Of a DNA stretch of 64,000 nucleotides, positions 50,796-60,489 are shown in pieces; positions within the stretch are counted from its first letter, which is position 1, and every line of letters starts with the position of its first letter. Made by a program: the position numbers and the translations under genes. The notes below the pieces were generated by a model that had not been told where the DNA came from, made no database searches, and saw nothing but the letters and a program-made list of their open reading frames with translations. Source of the stretch: Lentilactobacillus buchneri (lineage in GTDB: Bacteria > Bacillota > Bacilli > Lactobacillales > Lactobacillaceae); NCBI RefSeq assembly GCF_018314255.1, contig NZ_CP073066.1:310001-374000 (forward strand), given 5' to 3'.

Positions 50796-50960
50796 AAGAG
50801 GCTGGGACACAACTAATTGGAGGTTGTGTCTTGGCCTCGCTTGCGTTCCAATGTTATCTAGTTCAAACATGGAACTATCGGCTGATCCCGGCCGTTTAAG
50901 CCAAGAAGCGAGTCATTCCATGACAGGAATAACTCGCTTCTTGGCTTAAATTCTGGGATC
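50796..50960. repeat. Hairpin-rich intergenic element (GAGGCTGGGACAC type)
   Basis: Two strong hairpins. The first starts GAGGCTGGGACACAAC and returns GTTGTGTCTTGGCCTC (50796-50838). The second has a 20-plus-bp stem, from AAGCCAAGAAGCGAGT to ACTCGCTTCTTGGCTT (50906-50958). Elements beginning this way recur in many lactobacillus genomes as I recall; no gene is encoded. The first hairpin may also terminate cbpA. Confidence 0.6.
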
Positions 50961-51049
50961 AAGACGCCTCGCGTCGCACTCCCTTTTGATTATAATTGTA
51001 TTCAATTGATCTAAGCGTTGTGTGATGTTTTATGTATTGCGGTCCGTCA

Positions 51050-51406
51050 CTAGCCTTTAGCTAATCCCAAGCTTATCTTTATCGCTTTATCGACCTTACT
51101 CATAATAGGCGGATCGAGATGGGTTACTTTATCCTTCAATCGCTGCTTATCAATGGTTCTGATCTGCTCGAGTAAAATAACTGAATCTCTTTCTATCCCA
51201 TTTCCAGCCAAGATCCCCACGTGTGTGGGCATTTTGGGTTTGGAAATTCTGGCGGTAATTGCGGCAACAATGACGGTGGGACTGTAATGATTGCCAATAT
51301 CATTTTGGACAATCAAGACCGGTCGCATCCCGCCCTGCTCGGAACCGATAACTGGTGATAGATCAGCATAAAAAATGTCTCCACGTTTAAAAATAACGTC
51401 AGTCAC
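51050..51406 (-). CDS. mazF: MazF-type endoribonuclease toxin
   Basis: 118 residues, close to Bacillus Ndo[21 protein letters not shown], then [19 protein letters not shown] with the conserved Arg, and [16 protein letters not shown]. It cuts mRNA at short sites and is held by the antitoxin encoded just upstream. Start taken as GTG at 51406, 7 bases after GGGAGG; the ATG at 51412 is only one base from it. Confidence 0.94.
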   Translation of the reverse strand: MTDVIFKRGDIFYADLSPVIGSEQGGMRPVLIVQNDIGNHYSPTVIVAAITARISKPKMPTHVGILAGNGIERDSVILLEQIRTIDKQRLKDKVTHLDPPIMSKVDKAIKISLGLAKG

Positions 51407-51435
51407 CCTCATACCTCCCATCATCGTAACTTACA

Positions 51436-51720
51436 TTACTGTAAATTCCGTAATCTTTGACGATACTGAGTTAAATGGATATCAGCGTCTTCTTCACAGC
51501 AGGAAAAGTCCTTACTGATCTCACGGTTCAAACTACCCATTTCGCGATATCCCCTCATTAAGCCATCAATGACTTTCGGGTCATCAAAAAAGTAGTTGAT
51601 TGCAATCTCAACCGCTGCACTTTCGGATATTCCAACCGTTGCGCTAAACTGTTCCAAACGGTCTGCAATTTGATCATTGATCATAACTGAAAAATGCTTT
51701 GAATTAGTTGCTTTTTCCAT
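51436..51720 (-). CDS. mazE: MazE-type ribbon-helix-helix antitoxin
   Basis: 94 residues. The N-terminal ribbon-helix-helix (KHFSVMINDQIADRLEQFSA, then VGISESAAVEIAINYFF) binds DNA; the C-terminal acidic helix (EEDADIHLTQYRQRLR) should wrap MazF. The position between alr and mazF is the one found in Bacillus and lactobacilli. Confidence 0.88.
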   Translation of the reverse strand: MEKATNSKHFSVMINDQIADRLEQFSATVGISESAAVEIAINYFFDDPKVIDGLMRGYREMGSLNREISKDFSCCEEDADIHLTQYRQRLRNLQ

Positions 51721-51785
51721 TGGTATTTTCCCCTATATGTTCCAGATTACTGTACTGTCTAATATACCATGAAATTACAGAAAAA

Positions 51786-52910
51786 TCATACATATTTTCG
51801 ACGCAATCGCGGACTCAAGCCACAAATAACCTCATAACTGATGGTATGCAGATAATCCGCAACATCATCGGCAGTAATCTGAGCATCACCCGATTGACCG
51901 ATGATGGTGACTGTCGTGCCGTAAGGATAATCATGAGGCAATCGAATCATAAACTGATCCATGCAAACTCGACCAACGATCGGACACTTGTGGCCATCAA
52001 CCAAGACTGAAAAGCCCTGCATTGCCCGGGGAATTCCGTCGGCATAGCCAACCGGAACGGTCCCAATCCATTGGTCGCTATCAGTGGTGTAGGTTGCACC
52101 ATACCCGATTGAGCGGCCCTTTTTAACTAATTTTGAAAAATCAATTTCGGAGGTTACTGATAAACCTGGTTTCAACTGATATGGAAGCTGGGTAATATCT
52201 CTTCCGGACGGGTTCAAGCCATAAGCCGCAATCCCAAAGCGAATCATGTTGCCGCCGCAAACTTTGTGCCACAAGCTGGTAGCGGAATTGGCCACGTGAA
52301 CATACTTCGGGCGTTTATCAAGAACTGCCATAAAGTCCTGAAAATTCTGGTACTGGAATTTGAAATAGGTATCGTCAGGACTGTCAGCAGTGGCAAAATG
52401 GGTAAAGATTCCTTCAAAACTCATCCGATCGGAATGGGCGTTGAGAACCCCAACGGCAGCTTTAAGCTCATCCGCAGTTTGAAAGCCAATTCGACCCATG
52501 CCGGTATCCAGTGCCAAATGAATGTTTAGCCGGCCTTTAAATGCGCTGGTGTCGAGTAATTTGGCAGCTTGATTAAGCCAGTCGATCGAACCGACAGTCA
52601 GGGAAATGTTTTCGGAAGCCGCTAATTGGGCACATTCAGGATCAGTAATCCCTAATACCAGTACCGGCAGCCTAATTCCTGCCTGGCGAAGTTGGAGAGC
52701 TTCATCTAAAATAGCGACACAAAAACCAGTGGCGCCCGCTTTTTCAGCAATCTCGGCCACTTGAACTGCCCCATGCCCATAACCGTCAGCTTTAACCACT
52801 TGGAACAAGTCGTCTCCGTCATCCAAACGCTGCTTGGCATGGTGAATATTTGAATAAATTGCCGCCAGGTCAACAGTTACCTGGGCATTTCGTAAATTTC
52901 CAACTGTCAT
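51786..52910 (-). CDS. alr: Alanine racemase
   Basis: 374 residues. PLP-binding Lys40 in VVKADGYGHG; the second catalytic residue Tyr lies in GYGATYTTD, and CMDQFMIRLP is conserved. It makes D-Ala for the cell wall. It overlaps nothing: four bases after acpS and 65 before mazE, in one transcription unit. Confidence 0.96.
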   Translation of the reverse strand: MTVGNLRNAQVTVDLAAIYSNIHHAKQRLDDGDDLFQVVKADGYGHGAVQVAEIAEKAGATGFCVAILDEALQLRQAGIRLPVLVLGITDPECAQLAASENISLTVGSIDWLNQAAKLLDTSAFKGRLNIHLALDTGMGRIGFQTADELKAAVGVLNAHSDRMSFEGIFTHFATADSPDDTYFKFQYQNFQDFMAVLDKRPKYVHVANSATSLWHKVCGGNMIRFGIAAYGLNPSGRDITQLPYQLKPGLSVTSEIDFSKLVKKGRSIGYGATYTTDSDQWIGTVPVGYADGIPRAMQGFSVLVDGHKCPIVGRVCMDQFMIRLPHDYPYGTTVTIIGQSGDAQITADDVADYLHTISYEVICGLSPRLRRKYV

Positions 52911-52913
52911 TAC

Positions 52914-53273
52914 CTAACCCCGATTCTCTAAAATAACTTGAGTAACGACAATGTCATCGGTGTGAGAAATCGACACAAAGGCGTTCCCATCAAATGGTTG
53001 TTTCGAAAAGAAGGGTTTGCCCTCCTCGTTATTAACAATACAAAGATCCTGAAATCTCACTTTCGATCCAAGGCCGGAACCAAAGGCCTTCGAATAGGCT
53101 TCTTTGGCCGAAAAACGACCGGAGATATATTCATAACGGCGCTTATCAGACAATTCAGCCAATTGTTTCATTTCATCTGCTGTTAAAATACGCTCTGTGA
53201 AATGCTGATTCCGTTCCACGGCAGCGACAATTCTTCTAATATCGGTAACATCAATCCCAATTCCTGCAATCAT
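52914..53273 (-). CDS. acpS: Holo-acyl-carrier-protein synthase
   Basis: 119 residues. Asp8 in GIGIDVTDI and Glu58 in FSAKEAYSKAFG bind Mg for transfer of phosphopantetheine to ACP. Gene order cshA, acpS, alr, mazEF is conserved in Firmicutes. Confidence 0.96.
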   Translation of the reverse strand: MIAGIGIDVTDIRRIVAAVERNQHFTERILTADEMKQLAELSDKRRYEYISGRFSAKEAYSKAFGSGLGSKVRFQDLCIVNNEEGKPFFSKQPFDGNAFVSISHTDDIVVTQVILENRG

Positions 53274-53430
53274 TTTCTAAATCCCTCGCAAACCAAAAAG
53301 ATAGGATAAGTTTAACATAAAAACGGCCTCGTCGGGGCAGATTTGAAAGACTTGTCACGAAGTCAATGACGATTAACGACATGCTTGCATTACAAGTTGG
53401 TGCATACAAGAACCCTCATCAACTCAATCA

Positions 53431-53467
53431 AAAAAGTGACCATTCATCATCGAATGATCACTTCGTT
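53431..53467 (-). terminator. cshA terminator
   Basis: AAGTGATCATTC pairs with GAATGGTCACTT (one G-T pair) and runs into TTTTTT on the minus strand. Confidence 0.85.
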
Positions 53468-53478
53468 AAAAATCTTAA

Positions 53479-54999
53479 TTAACTATTTTTAATGGTAAAA
53501 CGGCGTTTCTTATTGCTTGATGACCGTCTGTCAGAATGCTTACGGTCGTTACTGCCTTCATAATGGCCCCGATTTCGGCTGCCATTATTCCGGTCGCCAT
53601 TACGATGACTCTTTGAGCCCTTGTAATGACCACCATGACCGCCACCACGACGATCGTTGCGATGACCACCGTGTCCATGACCATGATGTGGTAATGGGCG
53701 TTCAGGGGTAATCTTAACCTTAACGTTGTCGCGAGTAACGTCGTTGAGCAGAGCAGCAACCAAATCAGTTGCTTCATACTCGTCGAGCAGCTTGTCAGCC
53801 ATCTTCTCATACTTGTCAGTATTCGTCTTCTTAATTAAGTCGGCAATATCTGATTCAGCAGAATTCAATTGACCAACAAAGGCTTCTTGAATTGTTGGTG
53901 GCTTCAAAGGCAGCATACGCACCTTGGTCAACTTTTCGATTTCTCGAAGATAATCCATTTCATTAGGCGTTGCAAAGGTAATTGAAACCCCATGCTTACC
54001 GGCACGGCCGGTACGACCAACACGATGGACGTAGCCATCAGGATCTTGAGGAATATCGTAGTTATAAACGTGGGTCACACCTGAAATATCAATTCCACGG
54101 GCAGCAACATCAGTGGCAACTAAGATATCAATCTTGGCAGCTTTGAATTCCTGCATGATCTGAGTCCGACGAGCCTGAGTCAGATCTCCGTGAAGACCGG
54201 CAGCCTTGTAGCCACGGGCCTGGAGTCCTTTGGAGACTTCATCAACCCGACGCTTAGTCCGACAGAAGACAATGGTGACTTCTGGATCCTGAACGTCAAA
54301 GAAACGGGTCATGGTGTCAAATTTTTCGTATTCTTTTACCCGAACATAGTACTGATCAATTAAATCAGTGGTTAATTCTTTAGCCTTAATCGTTACTTGA
54401 TGAGGGTCACGCATAAACTGAACCCCAACCCGTTTGATTTGGGCAGGCATCGTTGCTGAGAAAAGCAAAGTTTGACGTTCCTTTGGGGTTTGTGTGATGA
54501 TATCTTCAATATCGTCTAAAAATCCCATGTTCAACATCTCATCAGCTTCATCCAACACTAATGTCTTAACGTGCTCTAACTTTAAAGTATGGCGTCTAAT
54601 ATGATCAAGAATTCGGCCCGGAGTTCCAACCACAATCTGTGGATGACCCTTTAAGGCGTTGATTTGACGGCGAATATCTGCACCACCATAAACAACTTGA
54701 ACCTTAGCTTTTTCATCTTTTCCTAATCGATAGATTTCTTCTTGTGTCTGGATTGCCAGCTCCCGAGTTGGTGAAATGATCAGAGCTTGGACATTTGGAT
54801 TGTCAAAATCAATCTTCTGTAAGATTGGTAAACCAAATGCGGCAGTTTTTCCAGTTCCAGTTTGAGCTTGACCGATAACATCCTCACCTTTAAGAACCAT
54901 TGGGATGGTTTCGCCCTGGATTGGCGTAGCTTCTTCAAACCCACTGTTATTAATCGCAGTTAATAAGTGGTCTGATAATCCTAATTCACTAAACTTCAA
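53479..54999 (-). CDS. cshA: DEAD-box RNA helicase
   Basis: 506 residues. Q motif (EEATPIQGETIP), Walker A AQTGTGKT (45-52), DEAD box (VLDEADEML), SAT, and HRVGRTGRAG. The last 75 residues are rich in His, Gly, Arg and Asn (HHGHGHGGHRNDRRGGGHGG) and should bind RNA. It acts in mRNA decay, ribosome assembly and cold adaptation. A leader of about 180 bases separates it from murF. Confidence 0.95.
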   Translation of the reverse strand: MKFSELGLSDHLLTAINNSGFEEATPIQGETIPMVLKGEDVIGQAQTGTGKTAAFGLPILQKIDFDNPNVQALIISPTRELAIQTQEEIYRLGKDEKAKVQVVYGGADIRRQINALKGHPQIVVGTPGRILDHIRRHTLKLEHVKTLVLDEADEMLNMGFLDDIEDIITQTPKERQTLLFSATMPAQIKRVGVQFMRDPHQVTIKAKELTTDLIDQYYVRVKEYEKFDTMTRFFDVQDPEVTIVFCRTKRRVDEVSKGLQARGYKAAGLHGDLTQARRTQIMQEFKAAKIDILVATDVAARGIDISGVTHVYNYDIPQDPDGYVHRVGRTGRAGKHGVSITFATPNEMDYLREIEKLTKVRMLPLKPPTIQEAFVGQLNSAESDIADLIKKTNTDKYEKMADKLLDEYEATDLVAALLNDVTRDNVKVKITPERPLPHHGHGHGGHRNDRRGGGHGGHYKGSKSHRNGDRNNGSRNRGHYEGSNDRKHSDRRSSSNKKRRFTIKNS

Positions 55000-55178
55000 A
55001 TATGTTTCCTCCTAATATTGAAACAATCAAGGTTCCGCGGCCGACTGGGGAAAAATCCGTTTCCCGGAATGCGTTGACCACTTGACCTACAATCATTTAT
55101 TACAAAATAACCTTTTTAGTTTACACCGTCACATAACATTAAGCAAGCAATACAGGCCAACTCGTCTGTTGACCGTGC

Positions 55179-56567
55179 TTATTTAACCAGTTTGGCAACA
55201 ACATTTTCCAAATGCAGACCGTGACTGGCCTTCAACAAGACCTCATCGTCAGCGCTCAATTCGGCTTGAAGATCAGAGGTCAATTCATCAAGCTGATCAG
55301 CTTGGTAATAGTGGAGATTCTCTGGGGCATAGACCGGCTTGAGTTTCTCATATAAGGCGTCCATATCGGCGCCAATCAGGTACACCACCGGAATGGAGGC
55401 CGGATCCAGGGCATCCGCTAGCGAAGCGTGCATCGCTTTTGATTGAGTCCCAAGCTCCAACATGTCGCCTAAAACAGCAATCCGTCGCCCCTTGGTTGTC
55501 GTGTTCTTAAAAGCGGTCAACACTTCTTTAGCGGCGGTGGGGTTAGAATTATAGACGTCACTTAAAATTCGCTCGCCCTTTGAACCACTCAACCACTGGG
55601 TCCGATTCTTAGTCAGATCAAATTTAGCCAACTTGTCAGCCATCATCTGCGGATGGATTCGGAAAATTCGGCCAACCGAAATGGCCGCCAGGGCATTGTT
55701 GACGTTATAATCACCGATCATCGGAATCGTAAAATCAATCTCCGGCCACAAATTGACGTGAAATTGCGTCTGATACTGACCATCTTTGGAGTCGATGGCA
55801 AAAACATCATTGCTGTCTTTTCTGCCAAAAGTCGCTTTGATCACACTCTCATCCACTTGTTGGGCACGCTCTGTGAGCAGCGGCTCGTCGCCGTCATAGA
55901 CGAAGAAGCCGTCAGCTTTCAGACCATGAGTGATCTCCATTTTGGCGTCGGCAATCTTATCACGGGTGCCAAAGAACTCAATATGGGCTTCACCAATCAT
56001 GGTAATAACGGCTACATCGGGCCGAGCCAGTTTGGATAGAAAATCTAGTTGCCCGGGTCGATCCATCCCCATTTCCGCCACTAAAAACTCGGTATTGGAT
56101 TCCATCTGCAGAATCGTATAAGGCAGGCCAATCTCATTATTAAAATTGTCCTGGGTTTTGGTGACATTAAACGTACTGGATAAAATTGCGGCGATCATAT
56201 CTTTGGTGGTCGTCTTGCCGTTGCTTCCGGTGACGGCAATGACGCGTGGATTAATCTTATCAAGATAATATTTGCTGAGCTGTTGAAATGCTGTCAGTGG
56301 ATCGTCAACAACCAGTGCCGGAATTGTTAGTGGTAAGCGATCCGCGTGGTCACTGGCCCAAAGGGTAGCTGAGGCGCCGCCCGCAATTGCATTGTCGATG
56401 TAATCGTGGCCGTCATGTTCTGCAACCAGCGGAACAAACAGTTGACCAGCTTGAATCTTCCGGCTGTCAAAGCACACCCCGGTCAAAGATTCGTCCAGCA
56501 TTGCTTTGTCAAAATTTTCAGTGTTGGCATTAATTGCTTGAGCAACTTCGCCAATCGTCATTTTCAT
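55179..56567 (-). CDS. murF: UDP-MurNAc-tripeptide D-Ala-D-Ala ligase
   Basis: 462 residues. Mur ligase P-loop TGSNGKTT at 113-120, central QDNFNNEIGLPYTIL, and a C-terminal DVYNSNPTAAKEVL typical of MurF. It adds D-Ala-D-Ala to the peptidoglycan precursor. ATG at 56567 has GGAG 9 bases upstream. Upstream of cshA in the same direction, as in many lactobacilli. Confidence 0.95.
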   Translation of the reverse strand: MKMTIGEVAQAINANTENFDKAMLDESLTGVCFDSRKIQAGQLFVPLVAEHDGHDYIDNAIAGGASATLWASDHADRLPLTIPALVVDDPLTAFQQLSKYYLDKINPRVIAVTGSNGKTTTKDMIAAILSSTFNVTKTQDNFNNEIGLPYTILQMESNTEFLVAEMGMDRPGQLDFLSKLARPDVAVITMIGEAHIEFFGTRDKIADAKMEITHGLKADGFFVYDGDEPLLTERAQQVDESVIKATFGRKDSNDVFAIDSKDGQYQTQFHVNLWPEIDFTIPMIGDYNVNNALAAISVGRIFRIHPQMMADKLAKFDLTKNRTQWLSGSKGERILSDVYNSNPTAAKEVLTAFKNTTTKGRRIAVLGDMLELGTQSKAMHASLADALDPASIPVVYLIGADMDALYEKLKPVYAPENLHYYQADQLDELTSDLQAELSADDEVLLKASHGLHLENVVAKLVK

Positions 56568-56624
56568 TATTGAACGCTCCAATTGTTAAATAGTTATGTT
56601 CAATTATAACAAAAAATCAAACGG

Positions 56625-57392
56625 CTAAACACCCACCGTTTGATCCTGCCATTCTAAATGCCATTTTGATGTTTGTAAATTATAGGTCAAGTCCCCGGCA
56701 TAGACGGTATTTTCATCGACTTTACCGGTTGGCAAAATAATTGAAACCTGATCCGGGTCCTTCAAAATCCGTAATGGAATATGATAAGTCCGGGAACGTT
56801 CCCGCAAGGAATCAAAGGAAATAAACAGGCCGTCGTTAGCTTTGGTAATCAAATCCAAGAGAATCGAGCGGTCAATGTCTTTGATCGCCAATGGACGCAG
56901 GAAGACTCTCAAAGTGTTATGGGTCTCTCGCAAATTGCGCTTAATGGCGATTTCCAAGACGTGGTTAAAGTCTGAGAAACGCCGGTAATATGAACGAATC
57001 GTTCCGTTGTCTTGACTCAAATAAATGTAATGATTGTTCAATTTGGAAGAAAAAGGCCGACCCATTGGCGTTCCCATGTGGGCCAGATACAACAGTTCCG
57101 CAATTTCAAATGGTGACAAGTTGTTAACACTGTCTTCCACGTCAAAATCAATAAACTTCTTCTTTTGGTCGGGATTACGGAGGAGATAGGTCCGAATTTC
57201 ACCTGTGCCATTGATCAGATTGAACTTGGAATGAGAGTTGTACCCGTTAGCAGCCTGATCATCATTATTTAACAAAATGATATTTTGAGGCAATTCATCC
57301 AGTCCATTAATAAAATCGGCCGCAGTGATCCCTGATGATAAAATCATGTTGGAGATTGGATTCGTATTTATAAAAATCAAATTGCCCTTCAT
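56625..57392 (-). CDS. Conserved cytosolic protein of unknown function
   Basis: 255 residues, no signal peptide or membrane span. I recall similar proteins upstream of murF in other lactobacilli but no assigned function. Visible parts: an N-terminal strand block (NLIFINTNPISNMILSSGIT), a helical middle (LSPFEIAELLYLAHMGTP) and YHIPLRILKDPDQVSIILP near the end. The ribosome binding site is GGGGTAA. Divergent from the phosphatase gene, with 150 bases between. Confidence 0.75.
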   Translation of the reverse strand: MKGNLIFINTNPISNMILSSGITAADFINGLDELPQNIILLNNDDQAANGYNSHSKFNLINGTGEIRTYLLRNPDQKKKFIDFDVEDSVNNLSPFEIAELLYLAHMGTPMGRPFSSKLNNHYIYLSQDNGTIRSYYRRFSDFNHVLEIAIKRNLRETHNTLRVFLRPLAIKDIDRSILLDLITKANDGLFISFDSLRERSRTYHIPLRILKDPDQVSIILPTGKVDENTVYAGDLTYNLQTSKWHLEWQDQTVGV

Positions 57393-57542
57393 CGTTTCAT
57401 TACCCCGTATTTATATCTAAACTAATTGTACTACCCTCACGTTTAGTTGTCTTATAATTAAGACAGAAATGTCGTAATTTGCCCTTTTCTTAATTCATTG
57501 GTAACATGGTGGTTAACGCAATATTAGTGTGAGGTTATTAAT

Positions 57543-58010
57543 ATGACTAACGTATTATTTGTTTGTCTGGGAAATATCTGCCGTTCGCCCATGGCTGAGG
57601 TCATGTTCCGTCAAATGGTGAAGGATGCCCATTTGGAAAATCAAATTACCGTTGCTTCTGCAGCGATTAGTACCGAAGAGCATGGCAATCCGCCTCATCC
57701 AGGTGCGATTGCCGAATTAGCCAAACACGGCTTGTCCGTCGGCAATAAAACGTCGACGCCCATCACCAAAGAAGACTTTGATCAGGCTGATTACATTATT
57801 GCCATGGATAATCAAAATATCTTTTATCTCAATCAAATGGCCCCAATTGCTGATCGGAAAAAGATTTTCCTTTGCTACAACATTATTCCCGACAAGCAGG
57901 GAAAAGATATCCCGGACCCCTGGTTTGACCACAAATTTGGCCGAACTTACCGTCAGTTATCAGAAACCCTGCACGAATGGTTGGATAAAATGAAAAGCCA
58001 ATTGGCTTAA
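57543..58010 (+). CDS. Low-molecular-weight protein-tyrosine phosphatase
   Basis: 155 residues. The catalytic loop CLGNICRS carries Cys8 and Arg14; the general-acid Asp lies in IPDPWFDHKFG near 121. It dephosphorylates protein tyrosines; in LAB such enzymes act on capsule or stress regulators, which is only possible here. It ends tail to tail with the sortase gene, overlapping it by 4 bases. Confidence 0.94.
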   Translation: MTNVLFVCLGNICRSPMAEVMFRQMVKDAHLENQITVASAAISTEEHGNPPHPGAIAELAKHGLSVGNKTSTPITKEDFDQADYIIAMDNQNIFYLNQMAPIADRKKIFLCYNIIPDKQGKDIPDPWFDHKFGRTYRQLSETLHEWLDKMKSQLA

Positions 58011-58726
58011 TTATTGACGGGTCCCAATAAGGCTCGTTTTAATTTTGGTGTCGCATGACTGATTCGATAACTTTTTTGGAGTTTACCGCGAATCATCAAG
58101 CGTCCCGCGCCGGTCGCGTCACAGGTGATCAACGTGACAATCGGCCGCTTGGTTTGGCGGACAACGTCAACCCGGGTCGCTGCGATAAACTTGCGCTGGT
58201 AAACCTTGTATTGATAGACTTTGGTCATATTACTGAGATAGATCCGATCACCAACTTGGGTTTTGAAGTACAGCGGGCCAAATAAAACGTGGCGGTTAAC
58301 CATGTGGTGCCCTGCCAACGGATAGTTGCCCTTGCCCATCTGCTGGTCAGGCCGCATGGTCCCGGCAGCTAGCGCCAAGGTATTATTAGCCACTCCCAAC
58401 CCAATTGGCAAATGAATATGTGATTTGGGCAGGAGAATTTCGCCGATAACTTCAATGGCGTTGGTGTTCATCCGCGCCCGAGCAGCAGTTTGAAAATCAA
58501 GGGATTTGACTTTTTTAAAATCATAACTGACATTTTGCTTGTGACGCTTAGTTTGTGCTTTTTGCCGCCGTTCAGTTTTGGCAACGGTCTGGCGGGTGAT
58601 TTTTGGCTGATAAGATTTGATCAATTCATTTTTGATTGGCCGATTAAAAATCATCCCCAAAGCGACAATTATCAACAACACAAAAACCACGTTAATCAAT
58701 ATTTTCTTGAGAAGTCCTTTTCTCAT
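58007..58726 (-). CDS. srtA: Class A sortase
   Basis: 239 residues. An N-terminal membrane anchor (residues about 8-27) is followed by a basic linker (KTERRQKAQTKRHKQ). The catalytic domain has His in YPLAGHHMVNRH, Cys in TLITCDATGAGRL and the downstream Arg. It joins LPXTG surface proteins to the wall. ATG at 58726 follows GTGGAGGTAG. Confidence 0.94.
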   Translation of the reverse strand: MRKGLLKKILINVVFVLLIIVALGMIFNRPIKNELIKSYQPKITRQTVAKTERRQKAQTKRHKQNVSYDFKKVKSLDFQTAARARMNTNAIEVIGEILLPKSHIHLPIGLGVANNTLALAAGTMRPDQQMGKGNYPLAGHHMVNRHVLFGPLYFKTQVGDRIYLSNMTKVYQYKVYQRKFIAATRVDVVRQTKRPIVTLITCDATGAGRLMIRGKLQKSYRISHATPKLKRALLGPVNN

Positions 58727-58785
58727 AACTACCTCCACTCAACAACGAATTATAATATGTACAAAATAATAAAGGAGGAACCTCA

Positions 58786-60015
58786 TTGTTAACAAAACAA
58801 GTTGGTCCAAACTCCTGGCGGCGCAATTTAGCCGTTCTCTGGTTTGGAACCTTCATGGCCGGAATCGGCTTCAGCGAAGTGATGCCATTTCTGTCTCTAT
58901 ACGTTGATTCGCTGGGGCATTTCACCCATAACGAATTGAGCCTCTACAGTGGATTGGCCTTTGCGGCCAGTTACCTAGTGACCGCGATTGCTTCGCCACT
59001 GTGGGGAAAATTGGCTGATCGAACCGGCCGAAAATTGATGTTGGTCCGAGCATCCGCCGGAATGGCCATTGTCTTCATTTTGATGGGATTGGTCACCAAC
59101 GTCTGGCAATTAATTGGCCTTCGGCTCCTGCAGGGTGTCTTTTCCGGATACATCAGCAATGCCAACGCCCTGATTGCCACCCAGGTGCCGAAACGCAAAA
59201 GCGGCCAGGCCCTCGGCACTTTGGTAACCGGTAACGTGTCCGGTGCCCTGCTCGGCCCGCTGTTAGGCGGAACTTTGGCCTCATTCTTCAGCTATCGGGT
59301 CACATTCTTTATTACCGGCGCCCTGTTTGTCGGTGTCTTCCTGGTAACGACGTTGATGGTCCACGAAGATTTCAAACCAGTCGCCAAGTCGAAAATGCTC
59401 AACACGCGTGGCGTAATTGGTGAACTGGCCAATTCAAAGCTGGTACTTGGGATGTTTGTTACCACCATGATTATTCAAGCGGCTAACAACTCCATCGTTC
59501 CAATTTTAGCATTATATGTCCGCCAAATCATGAATAATAGCCCGGCGACCACCTTCTATAGCGGAATTGTCGCTGCGGTCCCCGGCATTGCCACCTTGGC
59601 AGCTGCTCCGATGTTGGGACGGCTGGGCGATCGGATTGGTGCTGATCGCGTCTTGCTGGTCGGTTTTCTGCTGGCAATCGTTGTCTACGTTCCAATGGCA
59701 TTTGTCACTAACGTCTGGCAATTGATTGGTCTTCGGTTCCTGATCGGCGTCGCCAACGCGTCAATGTTACCCGCTGTCCAGTCGATTCTGGCTAAGAACA
59801 CCCCACCTCACGTTACCGGCCGTGTGTTTAGCTGGAACCAGTCTTTCCAAGCGATGGGCAACGTGGCTGGTCCAATGATTGGATCAGTCGTCTCGACCTC
59901 ATTTGATTACGCAGGTGTTTTCATTTCAACTGCCGTCCTGGTAGTCATTAACCTCACCTTAGTATTCAACAATACGCGGGGAATGCGCCGAGCACGCAAA
60001 CAACGGATTGAATAA
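58786..60015 (+). CDS. MFS transporter, drug-efflux type
   Basis: 409 residues with 12 predicted spans. The loop 2-3 motif A is GKLADRTGRKLML and recurs as GRLGDRIGADRVL in the second half; motif C-like SGALLGPLLGG in span 5 suggests drug/H+ antiport. A cytoplasmic basic end follows (RGMRRARKQRIE). Start is TTG at 58786, 7 bases after AAAGGAGG. Substrate cannot be told. Divergent from srtA. Confidence 0.9.
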   Translation: MLTKQVGPNSWRRNLAVLWFGTFMAGIGFSEVMPFLSLYVDSLGHFTHNELSLYSGLAFAASYLVTAIASPLWGKLADRTGRKLMLVRASAGMAIVFILMGLVTNVWQLIGLRLLQGVFSGYISNANALIATQVPKRKSGQALGTLVTGNVSGALLGPLLGGTLASFFSYRVTFFITGALFVGVFLVTTLMVHEDFKPVAKSKMLNTRGVIGELANSKLVLGMFVTTMIIQAANNSIVPILALYVRQIMNNSPATTFYSGIVAAVPGIATLAAAPMLGRLGDRIGADRVLLVGFLLAIVVYVPMAFVTNVWQLIGLRFLIGVANASMLPAVQSILAKNTPPHVTGRVFSWNQSFQAMGNVAGPMIGSVVSTSFDYAGVFISTAVLVVINLTLVFNNTRGMRRARKQRIE

Positions 60016-60046
60016 ACCCGTTTACCAATTAGTATGAGAACGAAAA

Positions 60047-60092
60047 ATAGGAGTTGGACAGTCAGTATCGCTTGTCCAACCCCTATTTGTTT
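60047..60092 (+). terminator. Bidirectional-type terminator after the MFS gene
   Basis: ATAGGAGTTGGACA and TGTCCAACCCCTAT pair with a 12-base loop, followed by TTTGTTTG; A-rich on the other side. Confidence 0.8.
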
Positions 60093-60094
60093 GC

Positions 60095-60114
60095 ATAAAA
60101 AACGGGGAACCGTT
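60095..60114 (-). terminator. rpmE2 terminator
   Basis: AACGG-TTCC-CCGTT followed by TTTTT on the minus strand. Confidence 0.65.
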
Positions 60115-60136
60115 AAGCTCCTCGTCTTCGTCATGC

Positions 60137-60391
60137 TTATTTGTTGTCTGTAAGACCGTATTTCTTGTTGAAACGATCTACGGCACCATCTACTTGATTG
60201 AACTTTTGCTTACCAGTGTAGAATGGGTGTGAATCTGATGAAATTTCAACACGGATCAATGGGTAAGTCTTGCCATCGTCCATCTTGATCGTTTCGTCAG
60301 AGGTTTTAGTTGATCCTGAGATGAACTTGAAACCTGTAGATGAATCTTGAAATACAACTTGTTGATATGCTGGATGAATTCCTTTTTTCAT
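60137..60391 (-). CDS. rpmE2: Ribosomal protein L31, type B
   Basis: 84 residues. [20 protein letters not shown] and [29 protein letters not shown] are conserved L31 segments. The zinc-binding Cys of the ordinary form are absent, so it is the zinc-independent type B form. GGAGCG lies before ATG. Confidence 0.96.
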   Translation of the reverse strand: MKKGIHPAYQQVVFQDSSTGFKFISGSTKTSDETIKMDDGKTYPLIRVEISSDSHPFYTGKQKFNQVDGAVDRFNKKYGLTDNK

Positions 60392-60489
60392 TATATATCG
60401 CTCCTTTGCCCTGAATCAATCCGATGACCCAGAGATTATCGATTAGTCAACTTTGTTAGTGTACCATAAATAAAATCGTCAATCAATCA

